A stretch of DNA of 64,000 nt from CBDAPE01 sp965198325 (GTDB taxonomy: Bacteria > Pseudomonadota > Alphaproteobacteria > UBA828 > JAPUJA01), in NCBI GenBank assembly GCA_965198325.1, contig CBDAPE010000011.1, positions 62,001-126,000 on the forward strand, written 5' to 3'. Position numbers and translations under genes: made by a program. Shown piece by piece: positions 26,120 through 35,589 of the stretch. The notes beneath the pieces were generated by a model. The model was given only the letters and a program-made list of their open reading frames with translations, did not search any database and was not told the origin of the DNA. Position 1 is the stretch's first letter, and the number at the start of each line of letters is the position of its first letter.

Positions 26120-27146
26120 GGCAGCAAGCAATCGTTCCATTCAAGCCGAATCCACGCCGCGCACGTACCCCGATGAGCGGCGCGCGCCGAAGGCCGCCGT
26201 ACCGGCGTTGACCGGTCTTACGAAGGCGACGGAGCATAGTATTCTCAGTCGCGCACTCGATGCAATTTGGATCATCGACGAGACCGACATCGTCCGGTAT
26301 CTGAACCCGGCAGCCGAGACCTTGACCGGATACGCCGCCGCCGAGCTGATCGGTCGGCCGATCTCGTCGATCCTTCCGTCGTCGATGCCCCAGCAGCATG
26401 TCGAATACATCAAGGCGTATCTCAAACGCGGCGGCGAGTCTCGGGTTCTCGGACGCGTCCGTGAATTTGCGATCGTCTCAAAGCACGGTGAAGAAGTTCC
26501 TGTCGAGCTCACGGCTTTCGAGATCAAACCCGAGGGGCCGGTTCGCCGTTTCAGCGGAATCATGCGCGACATCCGGGCCCGCAAGAAACTCGAAGCGGAA
26601 CGTGAAGAATTGCTCGACCGGTTGGAAAAACTCGCCTGGATCGACGAGCTCACGGGCCTGACGAACCGCAGAGGGTTCCTTCAGGAAGCCGACAAACTCA
26701 GCTCCTATGCCCGCCGCTACGGTATCGCGGTATCACTCGCGATCGTCGATCTGGATCATTTCAAACGGGTCAATGATACCTACGGTCATGGCACCGGCGA
26801 CGAGGTGTTGCGTCGAATCGCCGAGATCTGTCGGCGGGCGCTCCGTCACGAGGACACGATCGGGCGAATCGGCGGCGAAGAATTCGGTGTGTTGTGTCCC
26901 GGCGCGGAACCCGAGACCGCCCGCTCGGTTCTCGAACGGTTGTGCCGTCATGTGGCAAGCGCGCCGATCAGCCTGACCGGCCCCGACGCTCCGCAAGACT
27001 TCGAGATTACGGTCTCAGCGGGAATCGCACGGCTCGAAGCCGATGCGCCGGTCGAAGACACCCTTCGGAAGGCTGACGCGGCGCTTTACGACGCGAAAAA
27101 CCAGGGCCGCAACCGGGTTTGCGTTCAAGGGGCCGGCGAGCCCTGA
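26118..27146 (+). CDS. PAS-GGDEF diguanylate cyclase
   Basis: 342 residues, cytoplasmic by sequence. A PAS domain (about 38-160; LDAIWIIDETDIVRYLNPAA) with a PAC-like tail leads through a short coiled segment (KLEAEREELLDRLEKLA) to a GGDEF domain (about 175-338). The active site is GGEEF at 252-256, and an inhibitory RxxD site (RHED, 243-246) stands five residues before it. It should therefore make cyclic di-GMP and be product-inhibited. The PAS signal is unknown. The start ATG is the other half of the CATG that starts sdhE. Confidence 0.88.
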   Translation: MAASNRSIQAESTPRTYPDERRAPKAAVPALTGLTKATEHSILSRALDAIWIIDETDIVRYLNPAAETLTGYAAAELIGRPISSILPSSMPQQHVEYIKAYLKRGGESRVLGRVREFAIVSKHGEEVPVELTAFEIKPEGPVRRFSGIMRDIRARKKLEAEREELLDRLEKLAWIDELTGLTNRRGFLQEADKLSSYARRYGIAVSLAIVDLDHFKRVNDTYGHGTGDEVLRRIAEICRRALRHEDTIGRIGGEEFGVLCPGAEPETARSVLERLCRHVASAPISLTGPDAPQDFEITVSAGIARLEADAPVEDTLRKADAALYDAKNQGRNRVCVQGAGEP

Positions 27147-27236
27147 GGTCGAGACCCCGGCGGGGGTTCGGTCCGGTTGGCATCACCGGGACACTCGGAT
27201 AAGGTCGGTGGGCCGCTCTGGCCGGGACCCTCGACC

Positions 27237-29318
27237 ATGCGACCCGAAATCCTGTTTCCGCTTTTCGCTCTCGTTACCAGCCTGCCCGGTGTCGGCCCGC
27301 GCATTGGTAAGCTGATGGAAACGCTCGTGGGGCCGCAGACGGTCGACCTGCTTTGGCACCTGCCAAGCGGCCTGATCGACCGCCGATTCGCACCCAAGCT
27401 GGTCGATGCCCCACCGGGCCGAATCGCAACGCTGACCGTGACGGTCGATGCGCACGAACCGCCGCGGGTCAAGCGCCGCCCCTATCGCGTTCGCTGTTCG
27501 GACGACACCGGCACTTTGACATTGGTATTCTTCCACGCTCACGAGGACTATCTGACCAAGAGCCTGCCCGTCGGAGAACAGCGGGTCGTGAGCGGCCTGG
27601 TCGAACGCTACGAGGATGAGCTTCAGATGACTCATCCCGACCATATCGCTTCTCTCACCGAGATCGAGTCGTTGCAGGCGGTGGAACCGGTCTATCCGCT
27701 GACCGCGGGCCTTACGCACAAGCCGCTCGTGCGATCGATTCGGACCGCCTTGGAGCGCACGCCCGACTTGCCCGAATGGATCGATCCCGCCCACCGTGCA
27801 AAGCAGGGCTGGTCCGGCTGGCGGGATGCACTGATGAGCGCGCATGCGCCCCAAGGGGAGGTCGATCTGCAACCCGAGACCCCGGCGCGGACGCGGCTCG
27901 CGTATGACGAACTCCTGGCAAACCAGCTCGCGCTCGCGCTCATTCGGGCGCGGCAACGGCAACAGCCGGGGCAATCGATCAGAGGTGACGACTGCTTGCG
28001 GGATCGGTTGACGGGCGCCCTGCCGTTCACCTTGACCGACGGACAGAAGACCGCGATTGACGATATTATCGCGGATATGGCCGGGGCGGCACGCATGCTC
28101 CGCCTGCTCCAGGGCGACGTCGGCAGCGGCAAGACGGTGGTCGCCCTGTTCGCCGCGCTGGCCGCCGTCGAAGCAGGCTTCCAAGCAGCCATCATGGCGC
28201 CGACGGAAATCCTTGCGCGCCAACATCTCGCGACCATCGCACCACTTTCGGCAGCCGCCGGTGTCGCGGTCGATTTGCTCACGGGCCGCGAGAAGGGAAA
28301 AGCCCGGGACGCCGTGCTCGACCGCCTAGCCACCGGCGACCTGCCGCTTGTCGTCGGCACCCACGCGCTGTTTCAGGAGGATGTCGCGTTTCACAAGCTG
28401 GGACTCGCCGTCATCGACGAGCAGCATCGATTCGGCGTCCACCAGCGGATGACCCTGGCGGCCAAAGGCAAGGGCGTGGACACGCTCGTCATGACCGCGA
28501 CGCCCATTCCCCGGACGCTGATACTCACCGCCTATGGCGACATGGAGGTGTCCCGGCTACTGGAGAAACCTTCGGGACGCATGCCCGTGGACACCCGGAC
28601 GATACCGCTCGAACGGCTCGACGACGCGATCTCGGGCCTGAAACGAGCGATTGCCGCCGGCGCGAAGGTCTTCTGGGTGTGCCCCCTCGTCGATCAGTCC
28701 GAAACCCTCGATCTCGCTGCCGCGACAAGTCGGCACGAAGAGCTCAAGGCCCTGTTCGATGGACGGGTGGGTTTGGTGCACGGCCGGATGAAAGCCAGCG
28801 AGAAAGACGCGGTGATGGACTCGTTTGTTGCGGGGCAGATCGACATGCTTGTGGCGACCACGGTGGTTGAAGTCGGCGTCGACGTACCCGATGCGACCGT
28901 CATGGTCATCGAGCACGCCGAGCGGTTTGGATTGGCGCAACTCCATCAGTTGCGCGGCCGGGTCGGGCGTGGTGAGAAACCGTCAAGTTGCCTGCTGCTC
29001 TACGCCAAGCCGCTGACCGGGGCGGCGCATCAACGACTCGCGATCATGCGCGAAACGGAAGATGGGTTCCGGATTGCCGAAGAAGATCTCAAGCTGCGCG
29101 GCGCCGGCGAGTTGCTTGGCACCCGACAAAGCGGGCTGCCCGACTTTCGGCTTGCGAACCTTGCCGCTCATGGCGATCTGCTGGCTGCGGCGCGGGACGA
29201 TGCCCAACTCGTGCTGGCGACCGATGCAGAACTCAAGAGCGGGCGCGGCGCGGCCTTGCGTATCCTGCTGTATCTCTTCGAGCGCGACGCCGGTGTGCGC
29301 TTCCTACTCTCCGGGTGA
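27237..29318 (+). CDS. recG: ATP-dependent DNA helicase RecG
   Basis: 693 residues. RecG remodels stalled forks and Holliday junctions. An N-terminal wedge/OB domain (TSLPGVGPRIGKLMETL; LVFFHAHEDYLTKSL) is followed by SF2 helicase domains with Walker A GDVGSGKTVVALFA, VIDEQHRFGVHQR, MTATPIPRTL, and QLRGRVGRGEKPSSCLL. I start at ATG 27237 because the RecG N-terminus begins there; upstream in-frame codons to 27177 look non-coding. Its last 15 bases overlap the convergent DUF502 gene. Confidence 0.95.
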   Translation: MRPEILFPLFALVTSLPGVGPRIGKLMETLVGPQTVDLLWHLPSGLIDRRFAPKLVDAPPGRIATLTVTVDAHEPPRVKRRPYRVRCSDDTGTLTLVFFHAHEDYLTKSLPVGEQRVVSGLVERYEDELQMTHPDHIASLTEIESLQAVEPVYPLTAGLTHKPLVRSIRTALERTPDLPEWIDPAHRAKQGWSGWRDALMSAHAPQGEVDLQPETPARTRLAYDELLANQLALALIRARQRQQPGQSIRGDDCLRDRLTGALPFTLTDGQKTAIDDIIADMAGAARMLRLLQGDVGSGKTVVALFAALAAVEAGFQAAIMAPTEILARQHLATIAPLSAAAGVAVDLLTGREKGKARDAVLDRLATGDLPLVVGTHALFQEDVAFHKLGLAVIDEQHRFGVHQRMTLAAKGKGVDTLVMTATPIPRTLILTAYGDMEVSRLLEKPSGRMPVDTRTIPLERLDDAISGLKRAIAAGAKVFWVCPLVDQSETLDLAAATSRHEELKALFDGRVGLVHGRMKASEKDAVMDSFVAGQIDMLVATTVVEVGVDVPDATVMVIEHAERFGLAQLHQLRGRVGRGEKPSSCLLLYAKPLTGAAHQRLAIMRETEDGFRIAEEDLKLRGAGELLGTRQSGLPDFRLANLAAHGDLLAAARDDAQLVLATDAELKSGRGAALRILLYLFERDAGVRFLLSG

Positions 29319-30119
29319 CGCCGGCGGACCGATACTCGTCTCGTCGACTTCGTCGGTATGGGCGCCTGGTGGCCGGCCTCCGTAAGCGCTGTGCTTGTCT
29401 CGTTTCTGCTCGTCCAGGGGTCGGGGGTCGACGGGGGTCACGATGCCCCCGGAGATGACCAGCTTGGCGCCCGCCTCGATGGTCATGTCAAGATGAATTA
29501 GATCCTGGCGCGGCACGAAGAGCAGGAACCCCGACGTGGGGTTCGGTGTCGTCGGCAGGAAGACGTTGACCATCTCCTCCCGGAAGAGGTGCTGGATTTC
29601 CCCTTCCGAGGTCTTGGTCACGAAGCCGATGACCCAGATGCCCCGGCGGGGATATTCAATCAGCACGACCTCGCGAAATGCGCCGCTCTGCTGCGCGAGA
29701 ACGGCTTCGAGAATCTGCTTGAGCGCGCCGTAGAGGTGGCGGACGACCGGCACGCGATCGACGATCCGCTCGCCGATCCGGATGTATACGCGGCCCAGAA
29801 AGCCGCTGAACATCATGCCGATCAGAATAAGCGTGACCAGCAGGACGATAAGCCCTATGCCGGGCACGCTGAACGGCAGGTAGGTCTCCGGATTATATTT
29901 CTCCGGGACCAGCGGCATGACCTTCTCGTCCACGAAATTGACGAAGGCCCACAGGATCCACATCGTGATCCCGATCGGTGCGGTGACGATGATGCCGGCC
30001 AGCAGATAGGTCCGCAGGCGGCCCAAAAGCCCACCCCTCCTCGCGGGCCGGATCAAGGGCTCGTGCGGCTGCGGCGGCGGGTCGTCCGACTTCGGAGGGG
30101 TATCGGGACTGGGGCTCAT
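29304..30119 (-). CDS. DUF502 family membrane protein
   Basis: 271 residues. A Pro-rich cytosolic N-terminus precedes two strong membrane helices (about 36-65, YLLAGIIVTAPIGITMWILW; and 82-108, PGIGLIVLLVTLILIGMMFS) and a soluble C-terminal domain (VVLIEYPRRGIWVIGFVT; FLPTTPNPTSGFLLFVPR). These are the DUF502 hallmarks. The family is widespread in bacteria, is related to a plant Golgi/vesicle protein, and has no proven role. It is often near recG in alphaproteobacteria, as here. Confidence 0.85.
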   Translation of the reverse strand: MSPSPDTPPKSDDPPPQPHEPLIRPARRGGLLGRLRTYLLAGIIVTAPIGITMWILWAFVNFVDEKVMPLVPEKYNPETYLPFSVPGIGLIVLLVTLILIGMMFSGFLGRVYIRIGERIVDRVPVVRHLYGALKQILEAVLAQQSGAFREVVLIEYPRRGIWVIGFVTKTSEGEIQHLFREEMVNVFLPTTPNPTSGFLLFVPRQDLIHLDMTIEAGAKLVISGGIVTPVDPRPLDEQKRDKHSAYGGRPPGAHTDEVDETSIGPPASPGE

Positions 30120-30508
30120 GCGATCCGCCGGCTCTAGAGATTGCCTTTCATATCGACTATATACGCGACCGAGCGAACCACCGTCCAGCCGAATTGCCGG
30201 CGCCCCGAAGATCGCTCCTGATGACGGCGGTCGTCGCGTCCTTTGCTGCTACGTTCCGGCTTCGGCCCGCGAGTTGCCCGCCGTCACTGCCGAGACCGTG
30301 GGCGACCCCTACAATCGGTCCTGCCGATCCATTAAAATTCGTGCGGCGTGAGGGTCACGCGAGCCGGCGATCGAGCGTCGTGGCTGGCAATCGTTCGTGT
30401 ACCAACGTGCAAGGTTTGCGAAGCGTCTTGCTCCCGCCGCGTCATGCGCCAACTATAGGGTAACTTCGCTTCGGCGCGGGCGGACCGCCCGGAGCATCAC
30501 GCATTGAG
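30120..30508. other. 389-base intergenic region
   Basis: No coding sequence, RNA or clear repeat is visible. It lies between the divergent starts of the DUF502 gene and the type III PKS and presumably holds both promoters (a possible TATAGGGT-type -10 near 30455). It could also include degraded sequence, given the decay of the next two genes. Confidence 0.4.
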
Positions 30509-31580
30509 GTGCGTTTGCCGATTTCTCACCCTGCGCTTCTTGGTCTTTCAACGGCCGTTCCCGGGCATTGCCTGCGCCAGGCGGAAACCCGCGACCTCGC
30601 GGAGCGGCTGTTCGGCGACAGCTTTCCCGACCTCGACCGCCTGCTGCCGGTGTTCGGCAATGCGGGGATCGACCAGCGTTTTTCCTGCGTGCCGATCGAG
30701 TGGTATGAGCATGACCACGGGTGGTCCGATCGAAACAGCCTCTATGTCGATCATGCGCTTGCCTTGCTCGAAGAGGCCGCGCGTGCCGCACTCGACGACG
30801 CAGGGCTCGCGGCATCTGACATCGACGCCATCGTAACCGTATCGACGACCGGGATTGCGACGCCCAGCCTCGACGCCATTTTAATTGGCCGGCTCGGCCT
30901 GTCGCCGACGGTTCACCGCCTGCCGATCTTTGGCCTCGGTTGCGCGGGCGGCGTCGTAGGGCTTGGCCGCGTCGCGCAAATCGCCGCCGCCGAACCGGGC
31001 GCGCGGGTGCTGTTTCTCGTCGTCGAACTCTGCGGCCTGACCTTTCGCAGCCGGGACAAGTCGAAAAGCAATCTCGTCGCGACGGCCTTGTTCGGCGATG
31101 GCGCGGCAGGCGTGGTTCTTGGACCCGCGCCTGCCAACGGCCACCGGCCGGCCGCCCGAATCCGGGCCTGGGGCGAGCATACTTAGCCGGACAGCCTCGA
31201 CATCATGGGTTGGCACGTCGAGGACGACGGGCTGGCAGTGATCTTTTCGCAAGACATCCCGGCCATTATCCGGGCCCAGATGGGACCGGCGACAAAGCGG
31301 TTTCTAGCTGAGAACGATATCACCCCGGACAGTATCGACGGCTATGTCTGCCATCCTGGCGGGGCCAAGGTTCTGGCCGCCCTCGAAGAGGTCTATGGCT
31401 TGCAGCACGGCGGCCTCGCCGAATCCCGCGCGGTCCTGCGTGACTATGGCAACATGTTGGCGGCCACCGTCCTCTTCGTCCTGCAACGCACGCTTTCAAC
31501 CGGCGCCGGCGGACGGCACCTTCTGACCACGCTCGGGCCCGGTTTTACCGCGGGGTTCGCAATCCTGGACGTCCGACCCG
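30509..31580 (+). pseudogene. Type III polyketide synthase (alkylpyrone synthase-like), in-frame stop
   Basis: About 357 codons from a GTG start. The chalcone-synthase-type triad is present: Cys in FGLGCAGGVVGLG, His in GYVCHPGGAKVL and Asn in RDYGNMLAAT. The reading frame is interrupted at 31184-31186 by TAG inside EHT-stop-PDSLDIMGWHVEDD, where relatives have Trp (TGG), so a single G-to-A change explains it. The same frame then continues to GPGFTAGFAILDV and has no stop before the next gene, so the native terminator also seems lost. Type III PKS enzymes make alkylpyrones or alkylresorcinols from fatty acyl starters. The adjoining ICMT-like methyltransferase repeats the Bacillus bpsA-bpsB arrangement. 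Confidence 0.82.
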
Positions 31581-32122
31581 ATGTCCGCGGTCTATGTCAT
31601 CATCGGCCTCGTTGCCCTGCAGCGTCTGGCCGAGATGGCCTATGCCCGGCGCAACGCCCGCACCTACTCGACGCCGGCGCCACGGAGGCCGGCCGCCGCC
31701 ATTATCCGCTCTTCATCCTACTCCACGCGGGCTGGATTGCCGCGATCGCCGTGCTCGCCAATCCCGCCGGGCCGATCGATTGGATCCTTGTGGCGGTCTA
31801 CGGCACACTCCAGCTTGCGCGTCTCTGGGTCATCGTCAGCCTCGGGCGATACTGGACGACCCGCATCATCGTACCGGCCGTTGGCGAACTTGTCCGCCGG
31901 GGGCCCTACCGGTTCCTGCGGCACCCGAATTATTTGGTCGTGGCCCTCGAGATCGCGATCCTGCCGCTCGCCTTCGGCATCTGGCCGGTCGCGCTCGGAT
32001 TCTCCGTTGCCAACCTCGCCCTGCTCGCCCACCGGATCCGGGTCGAGGATGCCGCCCTGGCAACCAAGAGGATGGCAAGCGACGGACATTCCCCTAAGGG
32101 ATCAGCGTCGAACGGATGTTGA
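31581..32122 (+). pseudogene. Isoprenylcysteine-methyltransferase-family membrane methyltransferase (BpsB-like), frameshifted
   Basis: It starts at ATG 31581 with MSAVYVIIGLVALQRLAEMAYARRNAR, then breaks at 31662-31663. Two bases stand where three are needed, and the family sequence LLDAGATEAGRRHYPLFILL resumes in another frame, running to TGA 32122 through LRHPNYLVVALEIAILPLAF (the ICMT R-H-P-x-Y motif). Repaired, it would have about 180 residues with five or so membrane helices. In Bacillus, the partner of type III PKS BpsA is such an enzyme and methylates alkylpyrones. Its end overlaps the convergent osmC-like gene by 29 bases. Confidence 0.78.
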
Positions 32123-32546
32123 TCTCTGCCTTCAAGGTTCGGCAGATCGGACACATGTCGGCTATCTCCATCAGGCGGCCGCGCTGATCGTCGGTGAGCT
32201 CACCCTGCAATTGAATGGCGCGCTCGATCCGATCGACCTTGCCCTCCACCGACTCGCATTCGGCGCAATCTTTGGCGTGGATCTTTTCGTGCGACAGGGT
32301 CACGGTCACCCGCTCCAGCGGCCAGCCCTTGCGCTCCGCATAAAGCCGGAGCGTCATGCTCGTGCAGCTCCCGAACGAGGCCAGCAGAAGATCATACGGG
32401 TTGGGTCCCTTGCCGGTTCCGCCCATGGATTGCGGCTCGTCGCCGACGAGATAGTGGGGACCGGCCTGGATATTACGGACCAGCCGGCCGCCGCCCGCCT
32501 CATCGACGTGAACAGTGCCTTCGGGTAACGGCGGTGTTGTCGCCAT
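32094..32546 (-). CDS. OsmC/Ohr-family protein
   Basis: 150 residues. The two reactive cysteines are C61 (LASFGSCTSMTLRLYA) and C132 (IADMCPICRTL), with a third Cys at 135. The segment GGTGKGPNPYDLLLASFGSC is the family signature. OsmC-like proteins are thiol-dependent peroxidases acting on organic hydroperoxides in the cytoplasm. The sequence resembles the YhfA/OsmC subgroup more than Ohr. It is monocistronic; 127 bases separate it from the next upstream gene. Confidence 0.85.
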   Translation of the reverse strand: MATTPPLPEGTVHVDEAGGGRLVRNIQAGPHYLVGDEPQSMGGTGKGPNPYDLLLASFGSCTSMTLRLYAERKGWPLERVTVTLSHEKIHAKDCAECESVEGKVDRIERAIQLQGELTDDQRGRLMEIADMCPICRTLKAEINIRSTLIP

Positions 32547-32673
32547 GACTACTCCTCCGGCCTTGGGCGGGCCGTGCGAAACTTGTGTCGGGGCGATCTA
32601 TAGCCGACGCGAGCCGCCGCCGGAAGAGCGGCAGCGTCGAATCGGTTCGGGAAATGCGGAAAGCCTTGCGGCC

Positions 32674-33842
32674 TCAGGAACTCGTCGTGTTGGCGAAATC
32701 GCCGTCCTTCATCCGGATCACGGCGCAGGGCAGGCTGCTGGTCGCCAACCGTTCGCACGCCGTCGCGGCGGTCGCCTTGTCGAGCCCGAGATAGCGGGCC
32801 CGGATCAGGGTCCGGCCATCAGCCTCGATCGGCATCAGAGCCGCAGCCGCCCCGTTCAGCACGGCGGCGAGCTCGCGTTCTGCCAATTCGAGCACCCGGG
32901 TTGCCGCGCCGACCGTGCTGTAGGCGCCGACCTGTACCCCCAGGGCGATCCACCCGGCGCCGTACTGGCGACAAGCTGCAAATCGACCGCCTCGGCTTCG
33001 GCGTAATAGTCGCCCCGCTCCGCAAGGCGCACAAAGGTCTGATCGAGGAGCTTAGCCATGTGGTCGTCCCGGGACCGGGCCGATTTACCGCCAAATACGA
33101 CGCCGATCAGCCGGTGCCCGTCACGCGCGACGGATACGGCGACGTTGAACCCCGAGGCCGCGATATAGCCCGTCTTGAGCCCGTCTGTGCCGGGATAGTT
33201 CGCCAGCAGATGATTATGGTTCTTGTAGGTCTTTTGGCCGTAGCGAAACTCGGTGACCGAGAAGAAGTGGTAGTAATGCGGATACTGGGTCATCAGGACC
33301 AAGGCGGGCGTCGCCATATCGCGGGCGGAGCTCAGTTGCTTGCGGTGAGGCAGTCCCGACGCATTCTGGAACGTCGTCTCCGCCATGCCCAGTGCGCGGG
33401 CTCTCTCGGTCATGATCAGGGCGAATTCCCACTCGGTCTCGCCCAGCGCCTCGGCGACGACCGTGGCCACGTCGTTCGCGGATTTCGTGACCAGCGTGAG
33501 AATCGCGTCTTCGACGGTGATCCGATCGCCCGCTGCGAGCCCCAGCTTCGAGGGTGCTTGGCCGGCGGCGCGCTTCGAGACGATCAGCGGCTGGTCGAGC
33601 GAAAGCTGGCCGGAATCGAGCGCCTCGAACGTCAGGTAAAGCGTCATCATCTTGGTTAGCGACGCCGGGTAATTCCGAGTATCGGCGTTGCGTGAATAGA
33701 GTACCTCGCCGGTCTCCACATCGACTACGATCGAGGCATATTTCGCGTAAGCCGCCTGGGCGACGCCGACGAGCAGCGCAACGGCAATAAGAGCGAAGAT
33801 CGGGATCCGAACCATTGAGCGCATTGACCAAGAAACCATCAA
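32674..33842 (-). pseudogene. D-alanyl-D-alanine carboxypeptidase (DacF/PBP5-like) with SPOR domain, frameshifted before SPOR
   Basis: The N-terminal frame has a signal peptide (to about A32) and a complete penicillin-binding peptidase S11 domain: S61-L-T-K64 (PASLTKMM), S121-A-N123 (TKSANDVA) and KTG in TDGLKTGYIA. After DLQLVA the frame fails. In the third frame a SPOR domain follows (GWIALGVQVGAYSTVGAATR, then RARYLGLDKATAATACERL...CAVIRMKDG) down to the stop at 32674-32676. One missing base around 32960-32985 explains it. As sequenced, the peptidase would be made with a short junk tail ending at 32856 and no SPOR domain, so it could keep activity but lose septal targeting. The enzyme trims pentapeptide stems in the periplasm. 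Confidence 0.78.
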
Positions 33843-34149
33843 GTCCTCGTACAGTCTCCCGATGCTTCTCCAACGGCGCGATTTTTCTCGTTTTGATTTA
33901 GGCCGCCGAATTTACGGATTTTATTTGTCTTTGTCTAGAGTTGCCGCAGGATGCTTAACGGATAGTTAGGATCGCCGCATTTTTGCCGCAATTGGGCAGC
34001 GTACCTCGCGCAATTAGCGATTCATTCGACAAGCTGGTTGGAAGCACCGGCCGGGAAACGCCGCTTGGCGTCAGCGCACTCCGAGCGCGTTCGCGCGGAA
34101 TATTAGATCTCGGGGCTCGTGAATCGCCGACGATCCGCGAATGGACGGG
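33843..34149. other. 307-base intergenic region upstream of the dacF-like gene
   Basis: No gene is seen. The part 33880-33960 is AT-rich (TTTTTCTCGTTTTGATTTAG and similar) and probably holds the minus-strand promoter. TTAA-N7-TTAG at 33955-33969 resembles the CtrA box (TTAA-N7-TTAA) with one mismatch; this is weak evidence. Confidence 0.4.
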
Positions 34150-35550
34150 CTAGAGCGCGGGCTTGCGATCGAGCGTCGAATTCGCCATCTGATACGCCTG
34201 TGCCGCGCGCAGGACGAGGCCATCGGCGTAGTTTGCGCCGACGATCTGCAGACCGACGGGCAACCCCCCTGCGGTGAAGCCGCAAGGCACGGTGGCCGCC
34301 GGTTGGCTGGTCAGGTTGAACGGATAGGTAAACGGGCTCCAGTCGACCCACTTCTCTCCGTTGGGCCCGATCGGTGCGTCCTGGCCGGCCTCGAACGCGG
34401 CCGTCGGCATCGTCGGGGTCAGCAGCAGATCGTAGTCGTCGTGAAACGCCCGCAGCCGCTCCCCCAGGGCGGTGCGCGCCTGGATTGCGTCGAGATAGGC
34501 CGCGAGGTCGTATTCCGCCCCCTGCTCCGCGATCGTTCGCAATCCTGGATCGAGTGCCTTCTGTTGCGCCGCATCGAACCCGTCGACCACCCGCTTGGCA
34601 CCGACATACCACAGCACCTTGAAGACACCCGGGGCTTCGGCGAGAGATAGCGAGGTTTCCTCCACGCGGGCGCCCAACGCCTCGAAAGCGCCCGCCGCTC
34701 GGCCAACGGCCTCCGCGATTTCGGGATCGACCCGTGCCCATCCCAGATCGGGACTGAAGGCAACGCGCAAGTCTTTCACACCGTCGTCGAGCCCCACGGT
34801 GTAGTCTCGCCCGTCGGGCGGCAGCGAGTACAAGTCGCGGCTATCGGGTTCACTTATTGCCGTCAGCATCAGGGCCGCGTCCGCAACGGTCCGGGCGATC
34901 GGCCCGACATGGGACAGGGTGCCGAACGGGCTGGCCGGATAAGCCGGCACACGGCCGAAGCTTGCCTTGATCCCGACCGCGCCGCAGAACGACGAGGGAA
35001 TCCGAATCGAGCCGCCACCGTCACTGCCGACAGCCAGGGGCCCCATGCCGGCAACCACTGCGGCGGACGCCCCACCGCTGCTGCCGCCCGGAGTCTTGGC
35101 GAGATCCCAGGGATTGCGGCTGATACCGGTGAGCGGGCTGTCGGTCACGCCTTTCCAGCCGAATTCAGGCGTCGTCGTCTTGCCCAGCAGCACGGCACCG
35201 TGTTCGCGCAGGCGAGCGACGCAGGGTGCGTCTTCCTCCCAGGGTTGATCGGGATCGATCTGGGTCGAGCCTCTTCGGGTTGGCCAGCCACTGGTCAGCA
35301 CGACGTCCTTGATCGACGTGGGCACGCCATCCAGCCGGCCCACGGGTTCGCCTTTGACCCAGCGGTCTTCCGACGCCCTGGCCTGGGCGAGCGTCGCCTC
35401 CTCGTCGATCAGGCAAAAGGCGTTCAGAGCCGAATTATGGGCCGTAATGCGATCGAACACGCCGCGGCCGACTTCGACTGGCGAAACCGATCTGTCCCGA
35501 TAGAGATCAAGCAGCCTGGTCGCGGACAGATAGCCCAGATCTTCCATCAT
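34150..35550 (-). CDS. Amidase-signature hydrolase
   Basis: 466 residues of the amidase signature family. The catalytic Ser-cisSer-Lys set is recognisable: Lys in PTSIKDVVLTSGW, the Gly/Ser-rich PGGSSGGASAAVVAGMGPLA, and the nucleophile region GSDGGGSIRIPSSFCGAVG. Such enzymes hydrolyse amides including indoleacetamide, aryl amides and 6-aminohexanoate dimers; the substrate here is unknown. It follows ugd by 39 bases on the same strand, but the link to sugar metabolism is probably only positional. Confidence 0.88.
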   Translation of the reverse strand: MMEDLGYLSATRLLDLYRDRSVSPVEVGRGVFDRITAHNSALNAFCLIDEEATLAQARASEDRWVKGEPVGRLDGVPTSIKDVVLTSGWPTRRGSTQIDPDQPWEEDAPCVARLREHGAVLLGKTTTPEFGWKGVTDSPLTGISRNPWDLAKTPGGSSGGASAAVVAGMGPLAVGSDGGGSIRIPSSFCGAVGIKASFGRVPAYPASPFGTLSHVGPIARTVADAALMLTAISEPDSRDLYSLPPDGRDYTVGLDDGVKDLRVAFSPDLGWARVDPEIAEAVGRAAGAFEALGARVEETSLSLAEAPGVFKVLWYVGAKRVVDGFDAAQQKALDPGLRTIAEQGAEYDLAAYLDAIQARTALGERLRAFHDDYDLLLTPTMPTAAFEAGQDAPIGPNGEKWVDWSPFTYPFNLTSQPAATVPCGFTAGGLPVGLQIVGANYADGLVLRAAQAYQMANSTLDRKPAL

Positions 35551-35589
35551 GGATCCTCCTGAACACCTCGTCGAGGCCGGCGCGCTCGC

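Noticed and set aside
31184..31186. TAG in the PKS as pyrrolysine or programmed readthrough
   Set aside because: Relatives carry Trp there, no readthrough context is seen and the neighbouring gene is also broken; a plain nonsense mutation is simpler.
33955..33969. CtrA-like site TTAA-N7-TTAG
   Set aside because: One mismatch in an AT-rich spacer; such matches arise by chance. Mentioned only in the intergenic entry.
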